Made by a program: the position numbers and the translations under genes. A stretch of 64,000 nt of DNA from a bacterium D16-34 (lineage in GTDB: Bacteria > Actinomycetota > Coriobacteriia > Coriobacteriales > Eggerthellaceae), in NCBI GenBank assembly GCA_003612515.1, contig RAZB01000005.1, positions 1 to 64,000 of the forward strand, in the 5' to 3' direction. Positions 53,360 to 61,643 of this stretch are shown here, one piece after another. Under the pieces are notes generated by a model. The model was not told where the DNA came from. It did not search any database and was given only the letters and a program-made list of their open reading frames with translations. Position 1 is the first letter of the stretch. Each line of letters starts with the position of its first letter.

Positions 53360-55042
53360 CTAGTAAAAGAAACGAGAGAAATATTCTCTCAATTTCGGAT
53401 CAAGTACATAGACGTGAGTTCCCAATATGCCGCGAGTTAGTAATACGTAATAAATATTTTTGATATAGCTATCAAGCTCTTCCTTGGAGGCAGTTGCATA
53501 TCCGTTACGATCAAAATAGCTACTTTTATTTGAGGCCGGTACGCCATTTTCGTCAAGAAGCAGATCATTTCCAATCAGGACATATGCATAGCTGAGGTCA
53601 TAACCTTGAATAGAGTGTATGCATCCCACTTCGTGCGCAATGCGAGAGTCGTTTGCGCCTCGTCCTACCCAATTATCGTATGTGTAGTTCCATTTGAGAC
53701 CAATTCCGTCAATTATAATATCTTGAGCGTCCGAATCGTCTTTTGATGCCCACTTCCAAGCATAGCCAGCTATCATTCTGCTCAAATTATGCTCTTTATA
53801 GTCGCGTTCAAAGCAAGCTACGAAATCGGAGAAGTCATCATGAAGAATAAAATCGTAATCTTCGAAATCATGACATTCTTCCTGACTGCCGTCTAGGATA
53901 TTTTGGATATATTCAAGGTAGGCTTTTCCGCCTTTTACTCGCATCTGGCTATCGAGCCTGATAGGGTTTTCTGCGGCGTGTCCAAGAGTTTCTTTGACTG
54001 TGTTTTGATCAAGACAGGAAGGCCCAATGCTTTGCAATGGGTCATAGAAGAAAATGGGAAGCTTTACCTGGTCGAGCACCCATTCAATCTGAGTGGCATC
54101 TCTTGGCAGATCGAGCTCCTTGTTTACCTTGTCATAATTTGCAAACTGTGTACCTAAATTAACGCGGCGTTTCAGTTTGTGAGATTCGTCGATAAGTACA
54201 ATGTCAAAACATTTCTTTTCGCCTTTACGGTAACCCATCGCAGGTTTAATAAGGTCAGTTGGAGCAATAATGTCTGTTGGCGACAAACCACTAACGCTTG
54301 CTAGTGAACTTCTAAGCGTATTGCGCAGAGAGGTCACTGGTTCAATGATGCGGATATTCATATCCTTATAGCGCGGATCATCTCGCAGCGCTTTAAGCAA
54401 GTAAATTGCAAGTATGGTCTTGCCTGTTCCGGGCATACCCTCCACTATGATTGGCTCAGCTTTTTCTAGTCCATCATCTATGGCGCCAAGTATCTTATCA
54501 AGAGCTACGCGTTGATCTGGAGTGAGCCCCTTGAATGGGGAGTATTTGAAAACCTCTGATTCTTCGATCTCGGCGATGGTATGATCAGCAAGTTCTAAAC
54601 GACGCAATTCTTCCCACAGTTCTTCGAACATGGTTGCATACGTGTCTTTGCTGAAATAATTCGTATCGGTCATGCCGTCATTTTTATTCGTGAGTTCATA
54701 GCGACCATCGGCATGCATATAGCCGATGAGTCGATGCTCGTAATCTGTTATGACCGAGGTATTAAACTCTTCGTTGAATATTACATTTACTGTGTCAAAG
54801 TCTCGTTTTTCTTCATTGGAGCCATGTTGGCTCATTCGAGTTGCAAGGCTTGTGGTTTGTCCAACATATGCAAAGTCTTTGTTTGCGAGTATGTAAACCA
54901 TAGGCCAATTAAAGACCTTGTCTTCTTCTAGTTCCAGAACCCCGTAGTCTATTTGCTCACCAAAACGAAACGGACATCTATCGACATAAAAAGGGGAGCC
55001 TTTTGGGGTCTCAGCGGAGTTGCTTGTAGGAATTGTTATCAC
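53360..55042 (-). CDS. GIY-YIG nuclease fused to SF1 (DUF2075-type) helicase
   Basis: A 560-aa two-domain protein. Residues of about 45-105 look like a GIY-YIG nuclease: VYILANKDFAYVGQT (49-63), Arg69 and a Glu near 102 (DYEHRLIGY). Residues of about 170-560 form a P-loop SF1 helicase-like ATPase of the DUF2075 type: Walker A GMPGTGKT (202-209), Walker B IVLIDESHKL (281-290), the FFYDPLQSI motif, RLDSQMRV, and the late motifs CIHSIQGYDLSYAYVLIG and YYVLLTRGILGTHVYVLD. It would cut and/or remodel nucleic acid in an ATP-dependent way. Its ATG overlaps the stop of the MazG-like gene by 4 bp. With that partner beside a CRISPR locus, phage defence is likely but unproven. Confidence 0.85.
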   Translation of the reverse strand: MITIPTSNSAETPKGSPFYVDRCPFRFGEQIDYGVLELEEDKVFNWPMVYILANKDFAYVGQTTSLATRMSQHGSNEEKRDFDTVNVIFNEEFNTSVITDYEHRLIGYMHADGRYELTNKNDGMTDTNYFSKDTYATMFEELWEELRRLELADHTIAEIEESEVFKYSPFKGLTPDQRVALDKILGAIDDGLEKAEPIIVEGMPGTGKTILAIYLLKALRDDPRYKDMNIRIIEPVTSLRNTLRSSLASVSGLSPTDIIAPTDLIKPAMGYRKGEKKCFDIVLIDESHKLKRRVNLGTQFANYDKVNKELDLPRDATQIEWVLDQVKLPIFFYDPLQSIGPSCLDQNTVKETLGHAAENPIRLDSQMRVKGGKAYLEYIQNILDGSQEECHDFEDYDFILHDDFSDFVACFERDYKEHNLSRMIAGYAWKWASKDDSDAQDIIIDGIGLKWNYTYDNWVGRGANDSRIAHEVGCIHSIQGYDLSYAYVLIGNDLLLDENGVPASNKSSYFDRNGYATASKEELDSYIKNIYYVLLTRGILGTHVYVLDPKLREYFSRFFY

Positions 55043-55374
55043 AGCTCAGTGTACTTTCTTGCGTTGCCCTTCGCTTTTTCTGCGGGATATCTTTTAGCAT
55101 TTTCGTCTAGTTTACTACTAATCACATCTGCAAGGTTTAATCCAAGAGTGTCGGCAAGGTAAATGCAGTAGATAACAACGTCAGCAATTTCTTCTTTTAT
55201 CTTTTCGCTTTTTGATTCAACTACTACATCCTGGCCGGACCATTGAAAAACTTCCAGCAGTTCTGCTGCCTCTAGGCTGATTGATATGGCGAGATCTTTG
55301 GGGTTGTGAAACTGAGTCCAGTCCCTCTCTTCTCTGAATGCCAATGTCTTTTCTGTTACTTCATCAAAGTTCAT
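55039..55374 (-). CDS. MazG-like nucleotide pyrophosphohydrolase
   Basis: A 111-aa all-helical NTP pyrophosphatase of the MazG/dCTPase-like type. The metal site is visible as ISLEAAELLEVFQW (ExxE-type) and KIKEEIADVVIYCIYLAD (E...D). Such enzymes hydrolyse (d)NTPs or modified nucleotides to monophosphates. GGAGG lies 5 nt before ATG 55374; the longer frame from 55482 has no ribosome binding site. The stop overlaps the helicase start (ATGA), so the two are translationally coupled. This suggests the complex acts on nucleotides and nucleic acid together. Confidence 0.88.
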   Translation of the reverse strand: MNFDEVTEKTLAFREERDWTQFHNPKDLAISISLEAAELLEVFQWSGQDVVVESKSEKIKEEIADVVIYCIYLADTLGLNLADVISSKLDENAKRYPAEKAKGNARKYTEL

Positions 55375-55615
55375 ATGCCCCTCCATTGTTTGTAGTCCTA
55401 TTTTAATGCTAAATCTATACATTGTTGAGTAGGTAGATTTAGCAAAAAACGCCTCAGAGAGATCTGTAAAAATGCATTTCATTAAAACATTTCGTGGAAG
55501 AGAGAACTGTGGATCACTATATCCTTTTGGGGAGAAGAGAAGTGATCCTATGGGGAAAATCCTGGCATGTTAGTTTGCACTCAGCGAAGACTCTTGCTTT
55601 GAGGCTTTTACTTCG

Positions 55616-55828
55616 TCGAATTTGTTGCACTCATGAACTATCGTCAGTAATTTCGAGGTTGTGGCTGGAAAATGCCCCTTGTCGGCGATTTGGACGTGAT
55701 TCGGACGCGATTTGAACGTCTAAAACACCGACAAGGGCACTTTTTAAGCCATTTCGCCTTCAGATTCACCGACGAGGACACTTTTCCAGCCACAACTTGC
55801 AAATTCCTCGCGAAAAGCAGTGCGAAAG
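55616..55828 (+). repeat. Dispersed repeat family A, copy 6 (long form, with insertion)
   Basis: Like copy 5 it starts CGAATTTGTTGCACTCATGA and ends GCGAAAAGCAGTGCGAAAG. The middle is about 15 bp longer, with a GGACGTGATTCGGACGCGAT-type segment between the left arm and the middle motif. The right arm reads CACCGACGAGGACACTTTTC, one base off the others. Confidence 0.9.
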
Positions 55829-55831
55829 TGT

Positions 55832-55864
55832 GCCGCACCCCTGAGTTCGCACTCAGGGTACGGC
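55832..55864. terminator. Strong hairpin between repeat and pentapeptide gene
   Basis: GCCGCACCCCTGAGT folds onto ACTCAGGGTACGGC with a TCGC tetraloop and a small internal mismatch. No U-tract on either side. It lies 100 bp past the stop of the pentapeptide gene and could end its transcript. The remaining part, 55865-55963, contains repeated GTATGC-type words and no gene. Confidence 0.45.
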
Positions 55865-55963
55865 GCATATCGTGTAACGCGCGCGAAACGACCAGCGCAA
55901 TGAGGCGAACCTCGTGGGTATGCTGCGTATACGCATGCTGGGTATGCGGCGTCAGCGCTCAAG

Positions 55964-56653
55964 CTACTCTTCGATAACGATTCCGAGCATGCTCGCGAAG
56001 GTGGCAAGTTGGTTTGTCCCCATTTTGCAACCTTGCAGCTCACTCATAGAATCCGAGATGGTTACGCCTTCTATCGTGCATGTCGTCAGGTCAAGTCCTG
56101 CAAGGCTTGTCTTAAAAAACGAAGCGCACACAATTTTGCAATCTTCAATGGATGCAGAAGATAGCTGCATGGCACAGAAGTCTGCTTCGCTTAGGTCGCA
56201 TTTTGCAAGTGAAATGTTTTTCCATTTGCTTTGAGAGCAGGTGGCGAATGTGAGAAGTGAATTCTGGATTACGACATTCTCGAAATAGGATTCAAAAAGT
56301 GTTGTGCCAGTAAGTTTGCAATTGTCGAAGGCGCATCGCTTGAATCCGGCTGACGTAAAGTCTGCAACGGAAAAATCGCAGCCCGAGAAAACGACGTCCT
56401 CGAAGCTTGTGTCAGAGAAGTCGCATTCTTGAAAAGAGCTATTGGTGAATGCTGACTCGCAAAAGCTGCGATGGCTGAAATTTGCATCGGTTAGTTTTGC
56501 GTTGGTCACTGCTTTAGAAACGAACAACTCACCCTCAAAAAGCTCAGAGGGATCAAGCGGTTTCAAACGATCGATTTTGAGCCGAGGTTTTACCGGCGGC
56601 TTCTTTTGTCGGGCTTTCTCGTACTGTTCCAATATGAGCTTTTGGCTAAGCAT
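55964..56653 (-). CDS. Pentapeptide-repeat protein
   Basis: A 229-aa protein. A 50-residue basic N-terminus (EKARQKKPPVKPRLKIDRLK) precedes about 25 degenerate A(D/N)LXX-type pentapeptides from residue 55 to the end (KLTDANFSHRSFCESAFTNS; GCDFSVADFTSAGFKRCAFD). Such repeats form a right-handed quadrilateral beta-helix; some mimic DNA and protect gyrase, but many have unknown roles. Phe/Cys-rich repeats suggest a compact soluble helix. The start chosen is ATG 56653, with GAGAG 8 nt upstream; GTG 56662 is the alternative. Confidence 0.88.
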   Translation of the reverse strand: MLSQKLILEQYEKARQKKPPVKPRLKIDRLKPLDPSELFEGELFVSKAVTNAKLTDANFSHRSFCESAFTNSSFQECDFSDTSFEDVVFSGCDFSVADFTSAGFKRCAFDNCKLTGTTLFESYFENVVIQNSLLTFATCSQSKWKNISLAKCDLSEADFCAMQLSSASIEDCKIVCASFFKTSLAGLDLTTCTIEGVTISDSMSELQGCKMGTNQLATFASMLGIVIEE

Positions 56654-56846
56654 GTGCAGCACTCTCTCTTATAAATATGGCGAGTTTCGTTTTGTTTCTA
56701 AGTTTAACAAGGATGAGGTGGCGGTGTCTCGCTGGCTGCGGCGTTGGCTGTCCGCAAGTACGCGAAACCGCCCTGTCCCATAGTTGGACACATCTCAGGC
56801 GACGTTTCTGGAAAAATACAATCAACCGTAGAAATTGGAGAACACC

Positions 56847-57596
56847 ATGAGAGTTTTTGTGTTAACAGAAAACGGCTTGCCGAAGAATATCAATTGTGCT
56901 GTGGCCTGGTACGGCTTTCGTGAAATGGGTTTTGAAGTCGTTGGCTACAGTCAACCAAGTGAACTTGAGGCAGCAACACGCTCAGATATCGTCGTGGGCG
57001 GGATAGGGTTGTGCCAGTTGGTGATGCGTCGGTTTGGAGTGGAGGTTCCGCGCATTAATTATCCCGACACGCTTAAAACTTACCTGGGCAGACGCTTGTG
57101 GACATCCACTATAAATCGCGTGAACAACGACGTTGAGTCGTGGCCGGTTTTTGTCAAACCAGTGCAGGATAAGAAATTTACGGGCGTGGTAGTGCGCAGT
57201 ACGAGAGACTTGATTGGATGCGGTACAAGTGGCGAAGATGCTGAGGTGATCTGCAGCGAAGTCGTCAGCTTTGACTCGGAATGGCGCTGTTTTGTCAGAT
57301 ATGGCGAAATCCTTGACATAAGACGCTATAACGGCAGTTGGCGGCGCAGTTTTGACCCGCGTGTTGTTGAGGATATGGTCGCGGCTTATTTGGATGCGCC
57401 AGCTGGCTACGCGATTGATATTGGAGTGACCTCGCGTGGAGAGACGCTGCTCGTTGAGGTGAACGACGGATACGCGCTTGGAAGTTATGGGCTTCAGCAA
57501 AACCTTTATGCCCAGCTCCTCAACGCTCGGTGGAGCCAGCTTATGGGAGTTGAAGATGAGCTCGCATACATCGGCAGGCATGGGCTACCCGATTGA
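56847..57596 (+). CDS. ATP-grasp domain protein (R2K-clade-like)
   Basis: A 249-aa protein that looks like a compact ATP-grasp ligase. PVFVKPVQDKKFTGVVVRST (with the nucleotide-binding Lys), EWRCFVRYGEILDIRRYNGS (two conserved Arg, as in the R2K clade), YAIDIGVTSRGETLLVEVND (metal-binding acidic pair) and GYALGSYGL close the active site. ATP-grasp enzymes join a carboxylate to an amine via an acyl phosphate; R2K members have been discussed as peptide-modifying or conflict-related proteins. Substrate unknown. ATG 56847 has GGAG 6 nt upstream. The Sel1 gene follows on the same strand 189 bp later. Confidence 0.72.
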   Translation: MRVFVLTENGLPKNINCAVAWYGFREMGFEVVGYSQPSELEAATRSDIVVGGIGLCQLVMRRFGVEVPRINYPDTLKTYLGRRLWTSTINRVNNDVESWPVFVKPVQDKKFTGVVVRSTRDLIGCGTSGEDAEVICSEVVSFDSEWRCFVRYGEILDIRRYNGSWRRSFDPRVVEDMVAAYLDAPAGYAIDIGVTSRGETLLVEVNDGYALGSYGLQQNLYAQLLNARWSQLMGVEDELAYIGRHGLPD

Positions 57597-57784
57597 GCGC
57601 CTCAAGAAGAACGAAACACTCTGCATTTACCTGGCCTTTTGCGTACGCACAACTTTTACGAGCTAGTTCCGTGCTGTTTGCCAGGAAAGATGCAGCAAAA
57701 CTGGAGTAAACTGACGCAAGGTGAGCTCTGTGGCTGCTATACGAAGTAGGCAAGGGGATGATTTTGTTGAAGGAGCATGGCGAA

Positions 57785-58618
57785 GTGAACAGCGCATCAA
57801 GGATAAAAATTTCGCACGATGCAAACATTTTTGAACCCATTTATGAGGAGCTTACCACCTATGATAATGGGGATAGGCTCCCTAATACGTGGGTAACGCG
57901 CGCAGTCTATGACGATGACGACAATTATCTCGGGCACACGTATACAGCGGTCTATGTTTCTGAGAATGACCCCGATGGTGAGGATGCTTTGTATTATGGT
58001 GGCGGTCTTTACGATGAAGGTATGTCGCTGACCGATCCAGCTCATGCCGATGCGCGGCACGATTGTTTTAAGACCGCCGAGCTGCTGTATCGTCATGCGG
58101 CAGCGAAAGGTAACGCCCTTGCATTTATGTGCCTTGGCTACGTCTACTACTACGACAGATGCAATGGTTCGTACTGGGTAAACCTCGATGAGCTTAAAAC
58201 TGATGAGGACTATCGGAGACCCTTTCCAACAAAAGAGCGCGCATTTGCGTGTTTTAAGGCGGCCGCCGACACAGGGATAGCAGAGGCTTTTTATAAGCTT
58301 GGCGATTGCTACAAAAACGGTATTGGTTGCGACCCGGACGAGCGCAAAGCTTTTCAAAGCTACGAGCAAGCAGCGAAACATGATGATGGCAAATATGCCT
58401 ATCTATCAGGAAGTATTGCCTTGAGACTTGCGGGTTGTTTCGAGGAAGGCATTGGGTGCGAGCACGATTTTACGCGAGCGCTTGAGTGCTACGAGACAGC
58501 TGAGCGGTACCTGGATCTTGCGGTTTCGTGCGGCGATTATTATTATCAAGGTGCCTTGCGTGGTGCGCGCAATGGCATTGCTCGCTGCAAGCAAGAAATA
58601 TCGCTTGGTGAACAATAG
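57785..58618 (+). CDS. Sel1-like tetratricopeptide repeat protein
   Basis: A 277-aa protein. The N-terminal 90 residues are acidic and unassigned. From about residue 95, Sel1 repeats are visible (AELLYRHAAAKGNALAFMCL; AFYKLGDCYKNGIGCDPDER; RLAGCFEEGIGCEHDFTRAL), giving an alpha-solenoid for protein binding. No signal peptide. The start chosen is GTG 57785, with AAGGAG 9 nt upstream; ATG 57758 also opens the frame without good spacing. Probably a cytoplasmic scaffold, partner unknown. Confidence 0.82.
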   Translation: MNSASRIKISHDANIFEPIYEELTTYDNGDRLPNTWVTRAVYDDDDNYLGHTYTAVYVSENDPDGEDALYYGGGLYDEGMSLTDPAHADARHDCFKTAELLYRHAAAKGNALAFMCLGYVYYYDRCNGSYWVNLDELKTDEDYRRPFPTKERAFACFKAAADTGIAEAFYKLGDCYKNGIGCDPDERKAFQSYEQAAKHDDGKYAYLSGSIALRLAGCFEEGIGCEHDFTRALECYETAERYLDLAVSCGDYYYQGALRGARNGIARCKQEISLGEQ

Positions 58619-58717
58619 CTTGGCGAACAATAGCCCGAGCAACACCAATTCGCGCTCGGGTGCAAACAAAACGCTCGAGCGTGCAAAACGACAGCTCAAA
58701 CGACGGAGGGAAGCTTC

Positions 58718-59539
58718 ATGCGCAGTAGTGAAGTGGCGAAACTTGCTGGCGTGTCCGTGCGAACGCTGCGACACTATCACAGTCTCGGGCTTCTTGTGGA
58801 GCCCGAGCGCTTGCCCAACGGGTATCGCAACTACACCACCGCCGATCTTGCGCGCTTGTTACGCATAAAGCGCCTCGCGTCGTTGGGGTTTCCACTGGCG
58901 CGCATCGGAGAAATCCTCAACGACATGGATGCCGCCTCAGAGGAGCTCTCAGATGAAAAGGCTGGTTCTGTGACCACAGCTGCCCTTGATGAGCTCGATC
59001 GCGACCTGGCTCTTCAGATCGAAAATCTCAAGCAGCAACGCCAGATCATCGCCCAATTAAAAGCCGAGCGTTTGTCTCCTGATGTGCCCATTCGATTCGC
59101 TCGCATCTTGCAGTCGCTTGCACAACTGAAAGGCTCGGAGGAACTCAGTTCCTATAGCCGTACCGTGTTGGTGTTAGTAGGTCATCTTTATAACGAAGTG
59201 GAGTTGGATGAGCTCGAACGTGTGATTGACGTATTGCAGGATGTCTCCATTACGAAATCGCTCGAGGAGTTGGATGCACGATGCGCGGCTTTAGAGCCGG
59301 ATGCGTCTGCCGCCATGCGCGATCAATTCGTGGAAGATGCACTTGTTGTTCTGACGCCACTTATTGCGCAGTTTGATGCTGTGAACTGGACTAATGAGGA
59401 AACCGAACGCGATCGAATTTTGGACTCAGCAGCAAGTGAAGGGCTTAATTCCGCCCAACTTGATGTGATCAAACGCATCGAACAAGCCATTGAAGCCAGG
59501 TTGGTTAAACCCTCCACAACGTGTTCACAAATGAATTGA
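58718..59539 (+). CDS. MerR-family transcriptional regulator
   Basis: A 273-aa protein with an N-terminal MerR winged helix (MRSSEVAKLAGVSVRTLRHY, then LPNGYRNYTTADLARLLRIK), a coiled-coil dimer helix (residues of about 85-118) and a helical C-terminal effector region of about 150 residues without metal-binding Cys. CGGAGG lies 8 nt before the ATG. The MFS exporter at 59601 starts 60 bp downstream on the same strand, suggesting drug-responsive control of efflux. Confidence 0.92.
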   Translation: MRSSEVAKLAGVSVRTLRHYHSLGLLVEPERLPNGYRNYTTADLARLLRIKRLASLGFPLARIGEILNDMDAASEELSDEKAGSVTTAALDELDRDLALQIENLKQQRQIIAQLKAERLSPDVPIRFARILQSLAQLKGSEELSSYSRTVLVLVGHLYNEVELDELERVIDVLQDVSITKSLEELDARCAALEPDASAAMRDQFVEDALVVLTPLIAQFDAVNWTNEETERDRILDSAASEGLNSAQLDVIKRIEQAIEARLVKPSTTCSQMN

Positions 59540-59600
59540 CCCCGACGTAGCGTCATAGTTTTAACTACCTTCTCGAAGTTATTTTGAAGGAAGGAACTCG

Positions 59601-60932
59601 ATGCGCGCTCCTGCACAACACCACCGTCTATCCATTTCGCCACGCTATTTACTCTCTTGTGCGCTGTCTTTGCTGGGCAATTCTGTTGCTGGCGTTATTT
59701 TGCCCCTCATTTTACTCGCAACCACTGGTGACGCTCTTGCCGCGGGCACCCTTGCGCTCATATGTGCTTTGCCTCAGTTTGTCATTGGTCTTGTGGGTGG
59801 CGCGCTGGTTGACCGATTTAACCGTCGCAATATTTCTATAGCTTCGGATATTTTGTCGGCAGCAAGTGTTGCCGCGCTTCCTGTTGTGGATGCAATCTGG
59901 GGTCTTTCTTTTGGTTGGTTTGTGGCTTTAGGCCTGATCGGCGCTATCGGCGACATCCCTGGCATGACCGCACGCGATGCGCTTTTGCCTGCGGTGTGCG
60001 AACGCGAGGGGAGAAGCTTGCAGAAATTTATGGGGCTTACGCAAGCGCTCGATTCTCTCGTTGTCATCATAGGGCCCGCGCTCGCTGCTTTTCTCATGAC
60101 GGTAGTAGGCGATGCCAGCGCCCTTTGGTTCACCGCCGCTATGTCGCTGTTGGCAGCACTGGTAACACTCACGTTGCCGCGCTCTATAGGAAATGTAAAT
60201 GGAGGTATCGAGTGCGAAATTGAGAATAACCCGGCGAATTCGCAAGACGGTTCTTCAAAAGCAGAAGACCCTCATCGGCCGGCACGCGTAGGCGCGGCTG
60301 CAATTGCAAGCGATGCGAAGCGCTCTCTTATTGCCGGCATACGCGTACTCTTCAAAAGCGACGCTTTGCTTCGATCCTCTTTGCTGCTCACCTTCGGCAT
60401 TGTTATGATTATGGGGTCGTTTCAAGGTCTTGTGCTGCCGGTGCACTTTACGGCTGCAGACACGCCAGAGTTGCTTGGATATGTACTTTCGGCTATGTCG
60501 GTTGGCATGCTCATAAGCTCGCTTGCTTACTCGGTGCTTGCTCATCGCATGCGCCGTCGCAGCTGGTTTGTGCTGTCCCTTACGGGTATGGCGCTGAGCC
60601 TGCTTATCATGGGGCTTCTGCCAGATTTTCCGCTCCTGATTGCTGGTGCGCTGCTTTTGGGGTTGTCTGCCGGACCTGCTTCAGCGCTTTTGGGGTTCTT
60701 CGTTTTCGATCGCATTCCTGCAGAAAATCGCGGAGCTGCTTTGGGTACTCAGAACTCGCTTATGCTTGTAGCGGCACCAGTGGCTGTGTTTGTTACCTCG
60801 GCAATTGTGGAAGCGTGGGGTGAGTTTGTGGCGGGTTTTGTGCTTATTGTGCTCTGGATTAGTGTTACGCTTTGGGCGCTGGTTACGCCAAACTTGCGAC
60901 GCCTTGATGATGTTGATAGCGAAAAAGGATAG
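59601..60932 (+). CDS. MFS transporter (drug-efflux type)
   Basis: A 443-aa protein with about twelve transmembrane helices. The loop between helices 2 and 3 reads GGALVDRFNRRNISIASDIL, the MFS signature G-x3-D-R-x-x-R-R, and a long polar central loop lies near residues 205-245. It is similar in layout to macrolide/enterobactin-type exporters. GGAAGGA precedes the ATG. It lies between the MerR regulator and an AlkD-like gene 3 bp downstream, so the three probably form one operon. Confidence 0.9.
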   Translation: MRAPAQHHRLSISPRYLLSCALSLLGNSVAGVILPLILLATTGDALAAGTLALICALPQFVIGLVGGALVDRFNRRNISIASDILSAASVAALPVVDAIWGLSFGWFVALGLIGAIGDIPGMTARDALLPAVCEREGRSLQKFMGLTQALDSLVVIIGPALAAFLMTVVGDASALWFTAAMSLLAALVTLTLPRSIGNVNGGIECEIENNPANSQDGSSKAEDPHRPARVGAAAIASDAKRSLIAGIRVLFKSDALLRSSLLLTFGIVMIMGSFQGLVLPVHFTAADTPELLGYVLSAMSVGMLISSLAYSVLAHRMRRRSWFVLSLTGMALSLLIMGLLPDFPLLIAGALLLGLSAGPASALLGFFVFDRIPAENRGAALGTQNSLMLVAAPVAVFVTSAIVEAWGEFVAGFVLIVLWISVTLWALVTPNLRRLDDVDSEKG

Positions 60933-60935
60933 ACG

Positions 60936-61628
60936 ATGGCCTCACGTATTCATTCTGAAATACGCGCATTTCTTACGGAGCATTGTGACGAAGAGTATAA
61001 GGCGTTTTTCTCGAAATTGGTTCCTACGCTCGATCCGCAATCTATCGTTGGCGTGCGAACACCTGCGTTGCGCACATTTGCAAAACAGCTGATAAAACAC
61101 CCAGAAATCGAGGAGTTTTTAGAGTCGCTTCCCCATGATGTGTTCGAAGAAAACCAGCTTCACGCATTTGTTTTGGGGGAGATGAGCAACTACGATCAGC
61201 ATATGGAAACGCTGAACCTGTTTCTGCCCTCTATCGACAATTGGGCAACCTGTGATCAGCTTCCTGTGCGCACGCTCGCAAAAGACCCAAAACGCACGCT
61301 TGAGGCTGTACGGTGCTGGCTTGCGGATGATTGCCCGTATGTTGTTCGTTTTGGGATAGGTGTGCTCTTGCGGCTATTCTTGGATGAGCGCTTCGAACCT
61401 GCGCAGATGCAATGGGTGGTTAGAGTCACATCTGATGAGCACTACGTCAACATGATGCGAGCATGGTATATCGCCGAAGCTCTGGCGAAACAGCCCGAGT
61501 GCGCACTTGAGGTGATCGAGTCGCAGCAGTTCGATATTTGGACTCACAACAAGTCAATCCAAAAAGCGTGCGAAAGCAGACGTGTCTCTGATGATTTAAA
61601 GAGGCGCCTAAAGACCATGAAGCGATAA
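60936..61628 (+). CDS. AlkD-like DNA alkylation repair protein (HEAT-like)
   Basis: A 230-aa all-helical protein of the AlkC/AlkD family of DNA glycosylases: VGVRTPALRTFAKQL near residue 40, LHAFVLGEMSNYD near 70, NWATCDQLPVRTLAKDP (Asp region) near 100, and IWTHNKSIQKACESRRVS at the end. It would remove alkylated bases by trapping exposed DNA backbone. It starts 3 bp after the MFS stop, hence translationally coupled. Pairing with an exporter suggests protection from an exported genotoxin, but that is inference. Confidence 0.88.
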   Translation: MASRIHSEIRAFLTEHCDEEYKAFFSKLVPTLDPQSIVGVRTPALRTFAKQLIKHPEIEEFLESLPHDVFEENQLHAFVLGEMSNYDQHMETLNLFLPSIDNWATCDQLPVRTLAKDPKRTLEAVRCWLADDCPYVVRFGIGVLLRLFLDERFEPAQMQWVVRVTSDEHYVNMMRAWYIAEALAKQPECALEVIESQQFDIWTHNKSIQKACESRRVSDDLKRRLKTMKR

Positions 61629-61643
61629 ATGGTGGATTAATAT

